64,000 nucleotides of DNA. Origin: Melampsora larici-populina 98AG31. Lineage: Eukaryota > Basidiomycota > Pucciniomycetes > Pucciniales > Melampsoraceae. This document shows, piece by piece, positions 24,491 to 35,845 of the stretch. The stretch is from NCBI RefSeq assembly GCF_000204055.1, contig NW_006768795.1:549971-613970 (forward strand), written 5' to 3'. The translations under genes were made by a program, and so were the position numbers. Numbering within the stretch: position 1 is the stretch's first letter; each line of letters begins with the position of its first letter. Below the pieces are notes generated by a model. It was not told the origin of the DNA and ran no database searches. It saw only the letters and a list, made by a program, of their open reading frames with translations.

Positions 24491-24988
24491 AAGAAGAAGA
24501 TTGTATCGGTAAACTGATGGACATATTTTATAAAAGTATTGCTAAAGATGTATGAAGATCATCATATTTATCAAATTACTGACTTACAATGTAGTACCTT
24601 GATACTTGAAATGAGATCTGTAAGCCTTGTGTACGTAGACCGATTTTGAGCGTTGAGTTGAAAATTTACGACTTGAGACGTTCCATATAGGATTTGGTTT
24701 ATTGACGAGTTTGCAATAGACATAAGACATTCCTCAAATTACAAGGAACAAGAGGCCAAATAATTTTACAAATAGTTCCAGGCAATTTTGATGTGACTCG
24801 AAACTAAGGGTGATCAAAGGATCTGAAATATTTTAACAACACTAGATCATTTCGAAACAAATATCATACATTTTTTAAATGTTTACAAGACCTGATCAAA
24901 AAGTTAAAGGCCAATGAAAGAGATATAAAAACAATAATCGGTTGAAATCGAGACGGGTTTTAATGAATGGGATTGTCTGATGTTTGGT
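24491..24988. other. Intergenic between convergent genes
   Basis: 3' flanks of the SDR gene and of TAF11. Nothing else seen. Confidence 0.7.
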
Positions 24989-25956
24989 TCAACGACAAAA
25001 CATTTTTCTTCTATCACTACCACCACGATCTCTTTCGGATAAATGAGCACGATAAGCTTCTCTTAAATCAAATGGAGTGATCGGACCTGATCCGCCACGT
25101 CTTTTTTGGACTTCCAAAGCTATTATGATCAAACAAAAGGGCAAAGAAACCAAATTAGAATCTTATTCTCAACTTTGTATGAATTATATGAATTGCGAGG
25201 GATGTGTTTTTTGATACCTTTTTCTACCATTTCTCCTACAAATACTTTTGCGAAACCTCTTACTACTATTGTGATTCTTTCTGAAACTGATTGTTGTAAA
25301 ACACTATTTGCCAACTAATTTGGAGAGAATAGAAGATTAGCTTTTTTGGTTTGGAAACGATTATGTGGGAGGGAGATGGAAGATTGAAGATTTACTTTTC
25401 TAACGCTTCCTTTTGCTAATCCTGAGTTTCTATACTCTGTGTATCTATCCATTTGTTGTGGATCGAAATGATCAAGTAAGACTCTAAAGAAAGATTAATC
25501 CGAGATCAAATGGTCATTAAGTTTGATACAAATGAAGAAATCAAATCATCGAGGTTTTAGAAGTTTTCCAAAAAAGAAAGAAACGTACCTTAGTTTGTCT
25601 TTATGAGCTAAATCTTCTCGTTTTCTTATCGTATAATCATCATCATGATCTTTCCCAAGTAAATCATCATCATCACCTTCACCTTCTTCATCTTCATCAT
25701 CCTGTTGTTGTTGTTGTTGTTGTTGCTGTTGTTGATTCTGGTTCTGGTTAAGATTAAGGTTTGATGGTTGGTTTGGTTGATCATCTTTAATTTGACTACT
25801 CTTTCTTCTTTTATTGGTTTTACTTCTGCGACGACCGATGTTAGAATTAGAAGCTTTTGGTGAATAAGCTGATGATGCTAATGGTGTACTTGGTGAGAAT
25901 GGTGGTGAAAATGCTGGCGAAGGTTGGTCTAGTGGTGATGGTCTTTTATTTGACAT
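24989..25956 (-). CDS. TAF11: Transcription initiation factor TFIID subunit 11
   Basis: Histone-fold subunit of TFIID that pairs with TAF13. Four exons: 25589-25956, 25396-25483, 25218-25314, 24989-25119; all GT-AG, 227 residues. The conserved TAFII28 domain spans exons 2-4: LLDHFDPQQMDRYTEYRNSG, LAKGSVRKLANSVLQQSVSE, RITIVVRGFAKVFVGEMVE and EVQKRRGGSGPITPFDLREA. This matches the family (FD..Q..RYE.FRRS ... Q.VS..V.I.V.G.AKVFVGE). The N-terminus is low complexity: Pro/Ser-rich, a basic RRRSKTNKRRK stretch, a run of 11 Gln and an acidic DDEDEEGEGDDDD tract. A decayed copy of exon 1 and upstream DNA lies at 33511-33880. Confidence 0.93.
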
Positions 25957-26307
25957 TTTGGTTGGTTTTTTGATGATCGACGATGCTGAATGAGGTCTTG
26001 AGAAGAAGTTTCATGGATTGTTGTTCGGATCAAAAGGAATTGTTTGTCACATTTACATATGGAGGTGGCCCGTAGAGGTCGGTACTTGGTAGATTTACAA
26101 GCAGCTCGTGGATCCGGGTCAATATAGGCCAGTGCCCTCCCGGGGTCTTGTTTCAAATGCTCGGTGAGCAAAATGAAAATGCGACTGAGAAAGACAAAAG
26201 ACAGGAAATGATTCAGACTACATCATTAACTTCATGATCCCTCCTCCAGTGGATCCACGAGGCACTCCAGGCAAGTTGTATGTAAGACTTTCGGTATGGC
26301 TTCATTA

Positions 26308-28000
26308 GAGCATCCGCACTCGTGCGGTAAGTCGGGTGCGGTAAGGTTAAATTTACCGCAAACGCGGGGTCTTTTCCACACCGGTGAAAAATTAGCCCCG
26401 CGGTAGTTAATTTTCGGTCATTTTGCGTTAGCGAATCGGTAAATTTACCAATTGGCTAACGCATGCGGTATCACACATCACGACTTGTTCCCGGCAACTC
26501 GACTCCAAAAACAAAACTCAACCAGACCTCCAACACCAAAGTCAACAACCAATATCTCCTTTTCACCACTCACACACGATGAATTCCAAGCCTTACAGTT
26601 GCATGAATCAACTCGAGAACGTTCGACACCGATCGATGTCTTCAATTGAAATAAGTCAATCAACCATCTTGAACTCGACTCCAAACCATTCAGATGAAAA
26701 TGAAAGATGTCTAGATTCATATAGCTATGTAGAGGTCAATATTTAAGAAAATCAACATTAAAAGACCAATCATTGGAGGACTTTTAGGATCAAGTGATAC
26801 AAATTAAAAATTGAAGTTTGGATTTTTATTTCCTAGTTTTAAATCTTTAAATCTTTTACAAGATCATTATGTGTATTCAGACTCATTAAAAGCTTTCTCG
26901 ATGTAGTAAAGCCTTTGTTTTTTAATTGGAATTCATGTATTAAGATCTGAACAAACTCATGTTAAATTTGTAATTTTAAATTAAGATCTATCGATCGAGT
27001 AGATGAACAGGATGATATCGGGTCTTCATGTGTAGATGGAGTATTAGTATCTTAGTGCAAAGAAGAGAACAGTGCCTCTATCACATGAAAACTGGCCATG
27101 AAAGCAGGTGATGTGTACTCAAAAAATTAAAACTTTACCTTAGAGCATCCACTATGTTGAGGGTGTTTTATCGTAAATTTTGCGGTCCTGATCGCAAAAT
27201 TTAATCATGCGTGTTGTAGCTAAGTTGTTAACCGCATGAAATCCACTATGGGATGATGTAACGTAGGATTTAACTACGATAATCTGTTCTTAGAACACTA
27301 TACACGCTATGGCAAAGTCGAGACTCGAATTGAAGTATCTTACCACGCCTCACCCAGCTCACTTCTATGATGATGACTACCTTGGTAGCCAGAAAGAACC
27401 AAAATGATGGCTTCAGGTGTTGACAATGAGCATCGAGCTTTCTCACATCTTGCTCGATCTTGGTGAAATCAATCGCACGGAATCACTTTTTTTTTAAAAC
27501 AAAATGCGTTTTTTTTAGCAAATTCAGAGTAAACAGCTACCATCAACAAGCTGTGATTTTGAGGGACAAGGGAAGATTTTGATTGAAGGTGGTGAGTGCA
27601 GAGTGGGATGGATACAGATAGATCATTTGATGGCTGTTGACCGATTTGATGCACCAAAAGTCTACGATAAATCAAGTCGTAGGCTTGCGTAGATTTGAAC
27701 AAGGGGAGTGCAAGATTTGACGCAGTCGTACGGACCGCATGTCTAAAACAGGTCCATAGTAGACCTGTCTGGATTTTAGCGTTATTCTAACGCTAAATCA
27801 CATCGTTAACGCACCCATAGTGGATGCTCTTACTGCACGACCGGTGCGGAGTACATGCACTATCTGTAAAGTTATAAAAGTTACAGCGCTGCTAATGCAA
27901 ACGAGTGCGAAATTTGGTTGAGTTAAGTAACTTTTTACTTAATGTTGTGTTTGTTACCGCACGTGACCAAATTAACAACCGCAAACGAGTGCAGATGCTC
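26308..28000. mobile_element. Harbinger-type non-autonomous element (outer, interrupted)
   Basis: Ends GAGCATCCGCACTCGTGCGG and, at the right, the complement of GAGCATCTGCACTCGTTTGCGG. Both sides carry a TTA target duplication (26305-26307, 28001-28003), as for PIF/Harbinger. No transposase. It contains a second element at 27143-27829, without which it is about 1 kb. Confidence 0.75.
27143..27829. mobile_element. Nested Harbinger-type MITE
   Basis: 687 bp, ends GAGCATCCACTATG and its complement CATAGTGGATGCTC, flanked by TTA duplications (27140-27142, 27830-27832). Inserted inside the element at 26308-28000. Shares the GAGCATCCAC end with the autonomous-type element at 44343-47687. Confidence 0.8.
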
Positions 28001-28785
28001 TTAAAACTTTGGTATATCCATGGATTATCTACCTGGAACAGGCCCCACACTAACTTAACTAAGTACCTCCTCAAACCGCGCGCGTCCCCTGGAGCTTGCG
28101 GAGGAGGGACTTACGACTTATACACGTCTCCTTGCCTGGTACCCTTTTTGAAATTTGTGTTTTTTTGGCCGTTTTCGACTCCATCTAAGCTACTCAACTC
28201 ACCACTAGACAACAAACATTTCTGAATCAGCCAAGTTGTTCCGCTGCATCTTGTACTTCTTCCTTTCCAAAATCCAGATGTGTTTATTTGTATTTGTAGT
28301 CTTCAGTGGAGAACTGAAGACTGTAACATTAATCTTGCTTGATCAAACAACTGCGCTGACGGTTGAAACTATTCTCTTGTCCAAAACCTTTTAGACACTC
28401 AAAAGAATCAAGTATATGTATGATCACCTGTAGTCGCAGCAAGCTCAGAAATTGAAATTTGAAACTCTCAAACAAGAGCTCCTTTACAATTTTGAGCTCC
28501 GAAGCGATTAAGAAGAATCTGAATAGAACAAAAGATCAGGAAGACAAAGATCTACAATTTCATCATGTTACTTCAAACACTTGAATTGTGTAAAACAGTG
28601 ATATGGAAGGATGAAGTTAGTCCCAGCCAAACTACAAAGGGTATCACGCGAGAACTCGTGTATAAGGCGCAAGCCCCCCCTCCGCAGGCTCCGGAGGTTT
28701 GGGGGGGCTTGTGTTAAGCTAGGGCCCCACAGGGTGACAGGCTGCTCTTGTGGAGGACATACATTTTGTCGTCCAATTAAACATA
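28001..28785. other. Intergenic, with G/C-run hairpin
   Basis: No gene seen. At 28668-28713 a strong hairpin pairs AAGCCCCCCCTCCG with its near complement CGGAGGTTTGGGGGGGCTT. Confidence 0.6.
28777..28785. repeat. 9-bp target-site duplication, left
   Basis: TTAAACATA, repeated exactly at 31562-31570 on the other side of the MULE. Confidence 0.9.
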
Positions 28786-31561
28786 GGATTGCGCTATTCC
28801 GACCCCCCCCAGTTTGCTAGTCAGACCCCCCCTCTGACCCTAGGCCCGCTTAGGTAGCCTTAAGCAGCTTACCTAACAGCCTCGACAGTGTGCCCGAGAG
28901 TTGAGAAGTTGTCTTTTGCCTCCTGATGCAAATCAATGTGCACCAATATCAACATAAACATTTCCACCACCATGGCCATTGACCCTTCCTTAACAGGTGC
29001 TACCTCACAGCCAACCCACCAAGAGTCAACCTTGTCTGATTTAGATGATCCTCCTTCCAAACCGATGAATCTGGACGCCCTCCTCTCAGTCTACCCAAGC
29101 CTGGAAGAGGCTGAAGATGCACTGCAAGAGTGTGCCACTGCTTCTGGTTACTTCCTCAAAAGAAAACGTTCAAAAAAAAACAAGAAAAATGAAGTACGCA
29201 AGGTGGTTTTGTTCTGCACACACGGAGGTCTTTATCAGCCGAATGAAGATCAGATTTGACAAACGTCTAGCCACTTGATCAATTGCCATTGGTCATGTCA
29301 AATTTTGAGGAACTCAACAACTCTTGATTGGAGTGTGAAGATAATCAATAATACACACAATCACCCACCTTCAAAGACACTAGCCGACATACCAGGAGCA
29401 CGACGCCTCACGGATGAACAGCAACAAACGGTCATTGACATGTGTAAAGGAGGTGCCAGTCCCTCAGTTATCTTGAGCACGCTGAAAGCTTCCGACCCAA
29501 CTATCATAGCAACACCACACGATATCTACAACCTCAAGCAAAAATTTCGTAACCAGATCCTTCAGCACCGGACATCCCTTGAAGCTCTACTCGACAAACT
29601 TCAAACTGAGGGTGTATATCATGCTTACCAAAGAAATTCATCAGGGTCTTTGACCTGTCTGTTCATTGCTCCAGAAGTTTGTGTATTAAATGCACAGGAG
29701 CTCGCCACTTGTGATATTCTCTTGATGGATTCAACCTACAAGACAAACAAGTAAGTTCTCACCTCCCTCATACCCAAAGATGAACTCTAGCTGATGGGTT
29801 TTTGTCTTTTTGTTTATATAAGGTACCATATGCCACTCTTGCATATTGTGGGAGTCTCTCCAACACATAACTCGCTCTCCTTGGCCTTTTGCTTTATGCA
29901 ACAAGAAACTGAAGAGCACTATAATTGGGCTTTGGAGCACTTGAAGATATGCTTTGGATCACAATTGACCAAGCTAGGTGCTGTGGTCACGGATCGTGAG
30001 CTAGCAGTCATGCGAGCGATAAAGAACGTGTTTCCAAATGCCAAGAACCTCCTTTGCATGTGGCACATCGAGAAAAATATCCTTTCAAACATTAAGAAGG
30101 GCATGTCGGACAAGGATTGGGACGCTTTCCTTTCCGAGTGGCGACTCGTATGTAATTCGATGTCTCCCGAAAGCTTTGAAGACCAACTACAAATCCTCCA
30201 ATCAAAGATCACCAACGAAGCTTTTAACTATCTGATGAAAACCTGGATCCCATACAAAGAAATGTTTGTACTTGCCTGGACCAAAGATGTCAGACATTTT
30301 GGTCATACAGTCACGTCTCGCGCTGAAGGGGCACATGCAAACATCAAAATCTCAATATCGGTTTCAACGGGTGATCTAGCTACTGTATACGATAGGCTCG
30401 TCCTTGCGTGCAAGCTTCAACGACACAAAGTGTCTCAAAAGATCGAGAATCAGAAGTCTCACTCGCTGACTCGTCTCGGAGCAGCGTTCTGGACCAATGT
30501 CAATCGAAAGATATCGCATTATGCGCTGGGTAAAGTAAGTCAACACTCCACCACCTCTGGGTCTGATCCAATAATTGACTTTCAAAATAACCAGGTCTAC
30601 GAAGAATACCGGAAAGCAATCCTCCCGAACTACAAAACTCCATGTACATATGTATTCTCAAGCTCTCATGGACTTCCGTGCTCTCATTTTTTGAAGCACC
30701 TGATTGATTCTCGAAGCAGGCTTACAATTGACCACTTTGATACTCACTGGCATCTTCAACAAAAGCATCCAGTGGTTTCAATCCAGCGAGTTGGACTCCC
30801 TACAGTTTTACAACACATCCAAGCTCAATACACCCAATTACCACCACATCAAAAGCGTCTCTTTGAGGACCGACTGGAGCTGATTCTCCAGAATCCTTCC
30901 GACACAATCCACGAGCCCGAACCAATACAAACTCGTGGACGACCTTTGAGAACGACCAAGCGACTCAAATCGCGTCATGAACACGTTGCAGCCGAGTTGG
31001 GGGCTCCAGGTCCAAAGTGTGGCAAATGTAAAGAAACAGGCCATAATGCCCGTACTTGCACTTACAGAGGGTGATTCACTTCAAATTAGCTCGATGTCCA
31101 TCCTTCAAACCGATCACAATAGATTAGTTGTTTGTTTGTTACTCAAGATCACTCGATCACTATCCTCACTACAACTACATACACTATCTTTGTTACCTTT
31201 GTTCACTCAAATTTATTATCTTCGTTCACCCAAAATTTACAACAGTAGCTCGATCGTGTTCGATTTTGATGCTCTTTTACACCAAATCATGTTTTTAGAA
31301 GTTATAATTGTTACATTTGATTACTCGCATCTTTGAGAAAACAATGACTGTCATCAAATTTCAGAGCCCTCAAAATCCTCTCAGGTCAGTTCATCATGTT
31401 CTACATCTAAAGCCATCATCTTGAGGATGATGAGGTTATGTAGAATGCATCGGGCACACTGTCGAGGCTGTTAGGTAAGCTGCTTAAGGCTACCTAAGCG
31501 GGCCTAGGGTCGGAGGGGGGGTCTGACTAGCAAACTGGGGGGGGTCGGAATAGCGCGATCC
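28786..31561 (+). mobile_element. Mutator-like (MULE) DNA transposon, nearly intact
   Basis: 2,776 bp with about 112-bp terminal inverted repeats (28786-28897 and 31450-31561; start GGATTGCGCTATTCCGACCC) and a perfect 9-bp target duplication, both typical of Mutator. The repeats carry runs of C/G. It encodes one transposase with one intron and one in-frame stop. Confidence 0.92.
28972..31074 (+). pseudogene. MULE transposase (FAR1-like), one in-frame stop
   Basis: Cut-and-paste transposase. Two exons, 28972-29750 and 29823-31074 (GT-AG, joins AA|G in phase). ATG 28972 has a strong context (ACCACCATGG). Order of parts: N-terminal FAR1/WRKY-GCM1-type zinc-binding region (YFLKRKRSKKNKKNEV ... 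NCHWSCQILR ... NNTHNHPPS), MULE transposase core with LLMDSTYKTNK, VVTDRELAVMRAIKNVFPN and LLCMWHIEKN, SWIM-type zinc finger (CTYVFSSSHGLPCSHFLKH), and a C-terminal CCHC knuckle (CGKCKETGHNARTC). A TGA at 29257-29259 breaks the frame just after NEDQI; the frame continues without other damage. TGA is one C-to-T step from CGA (Arg). Confidence 0.9.
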
Positions 31562-31570
31562 TTAAACATA

Positions 31571-32142
31571 TCACTATGAGGATTCCGCTAGAGCGAAATG
31601 GTAGGGTCCAGCGAGAGAGTTTGCCAAGATTCCTCGGTCTGAATTTTTCGTGCCGAGTTCGGTCCTAGGCCATGGTGTGCTTAGCCTCTATATCAACCGC
31701 CCTGCCATTCAGAATGGACTGCGGAGTACCATCGCAGACTTGGTGTACTCTTTCATTTTTCAATTTGTATAGCCAAACACTCGGACACCGAGACAATGGC
31801 AAGATGAGAAGCTGCGGCATGGATTCAATCTATTAACTTGTTAATGTCAATTCCATAAAAAGCCCAATAGTCTTTGACTATTTGCGTTCTACCTCAAACC
31901 TTTTCGTACTTTGCATCACCTCTCAATATCCTCCTTCGACATAATCAATATATTTATAATCCCTAACTTATAATCTTGAAAACTTGCAGTGAAGGAAGTG
32001 CTAGACGTTCTTCTTTTCAATAAAAGTTTCAAATCACTCGTCGTTATACTAATAGCCGTAACGTTTCTTAAGCTCATTTCCGTACTTTTAATTATTTTAT
32101 TTATATATTCGAGCGAAGTCATCCTTTTTTACGCAAGATAAG
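31571..32142. other. Intergenic, upstream of cutinase 1
   Basis: No gene seen. The last 30 bases before the start codon resemble the flank of cutinase 2. Confidence 0.6.
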
Positions 32143-33116
32143 ATGAACCCTATCAACATTTTAATTAATCTTGTTATGTGCTTTAGCTTCTTGGAAGTTA
32201 TGATTGCCACACCCTTAATGGGGGGTGGAAGTGAGTCTGGATGTACCACTTACAAGATCGTTAGGTAAGGCTTGAATTTTCTACTCTCCGTTGTCTTTTT
32301 GCTACTATTTTTTCTAGTTTCTTGGTCTCTTTATCGGATAGCTGACCCTTTTGTTATACAATCACTATGGTTTCGACTGCACGTTTAATTTGTAGTGCAA
32401 GAGGTACGGGTGAGAGTCAAACCCGGCCCACCGGCTATCGTGGTTTGATCAACGGAGTGTTGAGTGCTGTACCTGGTGGTGAGAACTATGAGGTCGTGTA
32501 TCCGGCGACCACAGATTACGCCAGAGGACCAGTGCAAGGAGCTACTGATGCAAATCGATACTTGAAACAACAACAAAGCCAATGTCCTGACCAAATTTAC
32601 GTTTTGATTGGATATTCCGAAGGTGTAGGTTGACTGAATCTTTCTACGATATGTTCTTATTACTTTTAAATTGATCCACCCTTTCCCCAATTTTCGGTAA
32701 TAGGCCATGGTAGTGACGCAGACAATGAGAAATCTAGCAATTCCTTCTGATTTGGTCGTTGCAATGGTTTTATACGGAAATCCTTATTTCACATCTGGCG
32801 CGCCTCAAAATTCATGTTCAGCCGTGAGTACTTCGCACTATTTCCAAACGCTTTCCATACTTTTTTCCATTCTATGGGCCTTTTCTTCTGACAACTTTAC
32901 TTTGATCAACAGAAAACTGGATCGGGCATTGCTTCTGCCACTGGTATTAAAATGCCAACGCAGTTTTCCTCAATCACTTTTGATTGTTGCTTAACAGGTG
33001 ACTCGATCTGTCAAACTTCTGGTTCCATCAGGCCTCACTTGGCGTACCCAGGGTCAAGCAGCGAGAAAGAAGCTACGGATTTCACGGTCGCTAAGCTCCA
33101 GAGTGCGCGCAATTAA
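32143..33116 (+). CDS. Cutinase, copy 1
   Basis: Secreted serine esterase that hydrolyses plant cutin or related esters. Four exons: 32143-32264, 32396-32624, 32704-32823, 32913-33116; all GT-AG; 224 residues, normal for cutinase. Signal peptide at 1-23 (NILINLVMCFSFLEVMIA). Start of the mature fold: CTTYKIVRSARGTGE. Nucleophile elbow YVLIGYSEG, where most cutinases have GYSQG; then DxC in GDSICQ (catalytic Asp) and RPHLAYPG (catalytic His). Cysteines pair as in the family (CTTY/CPDQ; CCLTGDSIC). Closely matches copy 2 at 48911 in exon structure (identical lengths for exons 2 and 3) and sequence. Gln to Glu next to the active Ser may change the oxyanion hole. Confidence 0.92.
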
Positions 33117-33510
33117 GGTGTGTGGAGTATTTTGCTTGACTGAATAATGAGACCTTTTCCTGATGTCGCGTCTTTCTCCTTCTAAATCTCATCTTTTTAA
33201 GAATCCCATCAATACACAGACCACCGCTCAGGAATTAAGTAAGAGTCTTCTGGAAAGAATTTACATCAAGAGTTGATTCCGTGCGATTCAGTTACATGAC
33301 CCTTGCGTTCGAAGCAATATTTTCCAAGTTTTATCACAAGTTCTCCCTGTCATTCATTGCCTTTTATATTTGTGTTGTTGTCAAAATTCACTCTCAATCC
33401 ATCTGCTTTAGATCAGTCTACAAATCGATCAGCTTATCATATTATTATCATTACAATTAATTACAAGTACTCTGGTAGTGCTTCTCCGCTGTAGTTGAAA
33501 TCAAATGTTT

Positions 33511-33880
33511 GAATACCTCAGTTTGTCTTTACAATGTGCTAAACCTTCTTTGTTTCTTATCAAATAATTATCATAATGATCTATCCCAAGCAAATCCACA
33601 TTGTTACCTTTCATCATCCTCATCGTCATTCTTTGGTTGATATTGAATGATATTGAATGAGTGACTTTGATGATCATCTTTTAATGAGGTCTTGAGAACA
33701 AGTTTCATTTGGTAATATAGCTATGTATTAGAACCCAAATGGAAAAAAGTCTACATGTTGCCTTTACATATGTATGTGACCTGTACACGCCGGTAGTAGT
33801 ACAGCAACTAGCAACATTTGTGATTTACCAACAGCTTCAGGGACTGCTCTATTGGGAGTACCAGACAATTGGGAGAAATT
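33511..33880 (-). pseudogene. Degraded copy of TAF11 exon 1 and upstream DNA
   Basis: Aligned by eye with 25582-26130. Shared plus-strand blocks in order: ACCT(T/C)AGTTTGTCTTTA, TTCTTATC, ATAATGATCT.TCCCAAG.AAAT, GATGATCATCTTT, AATGAGGTCTTGAGAA and TTTACATATG. It includes sequence upstream of the TAF11 start, so it is a copied DNA segment and not a processed transcript. The Gln-run part is mostly lost and no frame is left. Lies 400 bp after cutinase 1. Confidence 0.7.
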
Positions 33881-34179
33881 TTCTGTGATAAAATTCTGAT
33901 ACAGGTATTCAAGAAATTCACGTCATATTTGCATGAATTTTACCTTTACCCAGTATACATGAGCCGATGTGCAGCACTGCAGGCTGTGGATTAGGTCAAA
34001 CCCCAAACCTGACCTCTCCCATCCAGATATTGATATCACATTGCAATGTGGAAAATTTTTCATCCAGCGACCGCACATTGCACGCACCCTTCCATCACCC
34101 CTTGGTTTGTCCATTCTCCCCTCCTCCATAGTCACCAATCAAAGCTGATCAGAATTTTCTGGTACCCCTGCGTCTAGAC

Positions 34180-35460
34180 ATGAGACAGCCACACCTGCGA
34201 CCCTGTAAATATGATGCTGGGATTAAGGTACTGGCTGTCCAGTACCTTTGTGAAGGTAAAACAATTGATTAAGTGTGGCGGCTTTTGAGATCTCCAGTCA
34301 GCTGAACAGCATCTCAATGGCATGTATTGTATCAAATAACCCAATCAGCCATTCAGAACCCGGACAAATACCAGCACCTTGGAATAGACACCAACTTGAC
34401 TGAAGCAGACTTTGACTTCATGTAGAAGCTGCTCAAAGGCAATCCAGCTCTATACCTGGAGGAGTATTGCCATGAACTCTATTGCTGAACCGGAACCTGG
34501 ATATCATTTCAGACTATCTTGTGTCATGTAAAGGATTGACTGAATCCGACCCTCAAGAAAGCGCCAATGGTACACCCAAGTCAGAGTGCAACAAAGCAAT
34601 GTAAGTCTCTACATACTGTTGGCGCATTGACCCCCAATGTGCTGCTTTCTAGGTCAGTCACTTTCCTTTTTTCCCCGTTGTTTATTTCATTTTCCATTCC
34701 ATAATTGTTCACATCTGACCTTTTTATGAACCCAACCCTAGACAAGTGTGTAATCCAGGAGAGATACCTTAGCAGGCAGTTTGGCCACACAAGACAAGGC
34801 AAACACACAACATGAATTCCTTGAAGATGTGGAGGTACAGTCAAACCCACGCAATTGCATACCCGCACAGCTGCATAACCTGTGATAATACATAGAAAGA
34901 ATTCTTAATATTGATGCCTTTTATTGCCAAATTTGACAACAGAAATGCATAACCCGTAAAAAGTGCATAGCAAAAGGCTTCCACCCAAATTATGTGATTG
35001 CACGGTTTTGACTGTAAATTTTTCTCACACCCATCAGCTATTTTTGGAGGTGGGGTTTTGAATCTCACCTTCCGGGAAGGAACCTTTGAGATTTTTTTGA
35101 GGGTTTCCTCAAACATTGATTGGTGAGTCTTAATTTTATATATCTGTCTTTTGATCTATCCTTCATCACTTATATTGACTGTTTACTTTGGTTAGTTTCC
35201 GGTCATGAACCCATAATCCCAAGCAAACTCAGTTGTAGTTATGGACAATGCAAGAATCTAGCATGAGGGTCGTATTGCTGACCTCACTGCCAAAAGAGGA
35301 ATACAGGTCCTGTACCTCCCGCCTTACTCGCCAGATCTCAATCCAATTGAGCAGGCCATTAGTGTGCTTAAATTGCACTTTCAACACTCCCAAATACTGT
35401 TTCAAACCACTGAGGACAAAAAATTGATGCAATCATGGATATCAATTGGACCTTGTAAAG
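34180..35460 (+). pseudogene. Tc1/mariner-type (DDE) transposase remnant
   Basis: Scattered coding pieces with many stops. N-terminal part reads AGIKVLAVQYLCEGKTID, NLTEADFDFM and GNPALYLEEYCHELY, a helix-turn-helix region of the IS630/Tc1 group. The C-terminal part at about 35236-35460 reads VLYLPPYSPDLNPIEQAIS, the hallmark of DDE_3-type transposases, preceded by MDNARI. Several in-frame stops show it is dead. No terminal repeats identified. Confidence 0.8.
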
Positions 35461-35498
35461 GACTCTCAGAGTCCTGATCAGAATCAAACAGAACAAAA

Positions 35499-35591
35499 CA
35501 GAAGAACTCAGTCTAAATATCTAACACAGACAAGCACTATGGATATATGAGTGATGAGGTTTTGTGTTTGGTAAATGAAAGCTTGAATGAT
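35499..35591. repeat. 93-bp direct repeat, copy 1
   Basis: Starts CAGAAGAACTCAGTCTAAAT. Repeats at 35661-35753 with few changes, period 162 bp. Lies on the 3' side of the minus-strand copia fragment and may belong to its LTR. Confidence 0.8.
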
Positions 35592-35660
35592 TATTATGAA
35601 TGAAAGCATAAGAAACAAAACTAAATAGAACACAATCATACCTGATCAGAAGCCAAAAAA

Positions 35661-35753
35661 CAGAAGAACTCAGTCTAAATATCTAATGTGGACAAGCAGT
35701 AGGGATATATGAGGGATGAGGTTTTGTGTTTGGTGAATGGAAGCTTGAATGAT
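35661..35753. repeat. 93-bp direct repeat, copy 2
   Basis: Partner of 35499-35591. Confidence 0.8.
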
Positions 35754-35845
35754 GAAGAACAAGCTTTCAGCAATACACAAGTTATAAATAAGAGAATTGA
35801 CAAACCAATACACTTTGTGGTGAGGTTAGTTTTGTAAAACAATAC

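Noticed and set aside
35499..35753. CRISPR-like direct repeats
   Set aside because: Only two long copies in a eukaryotic transposon context; no array.
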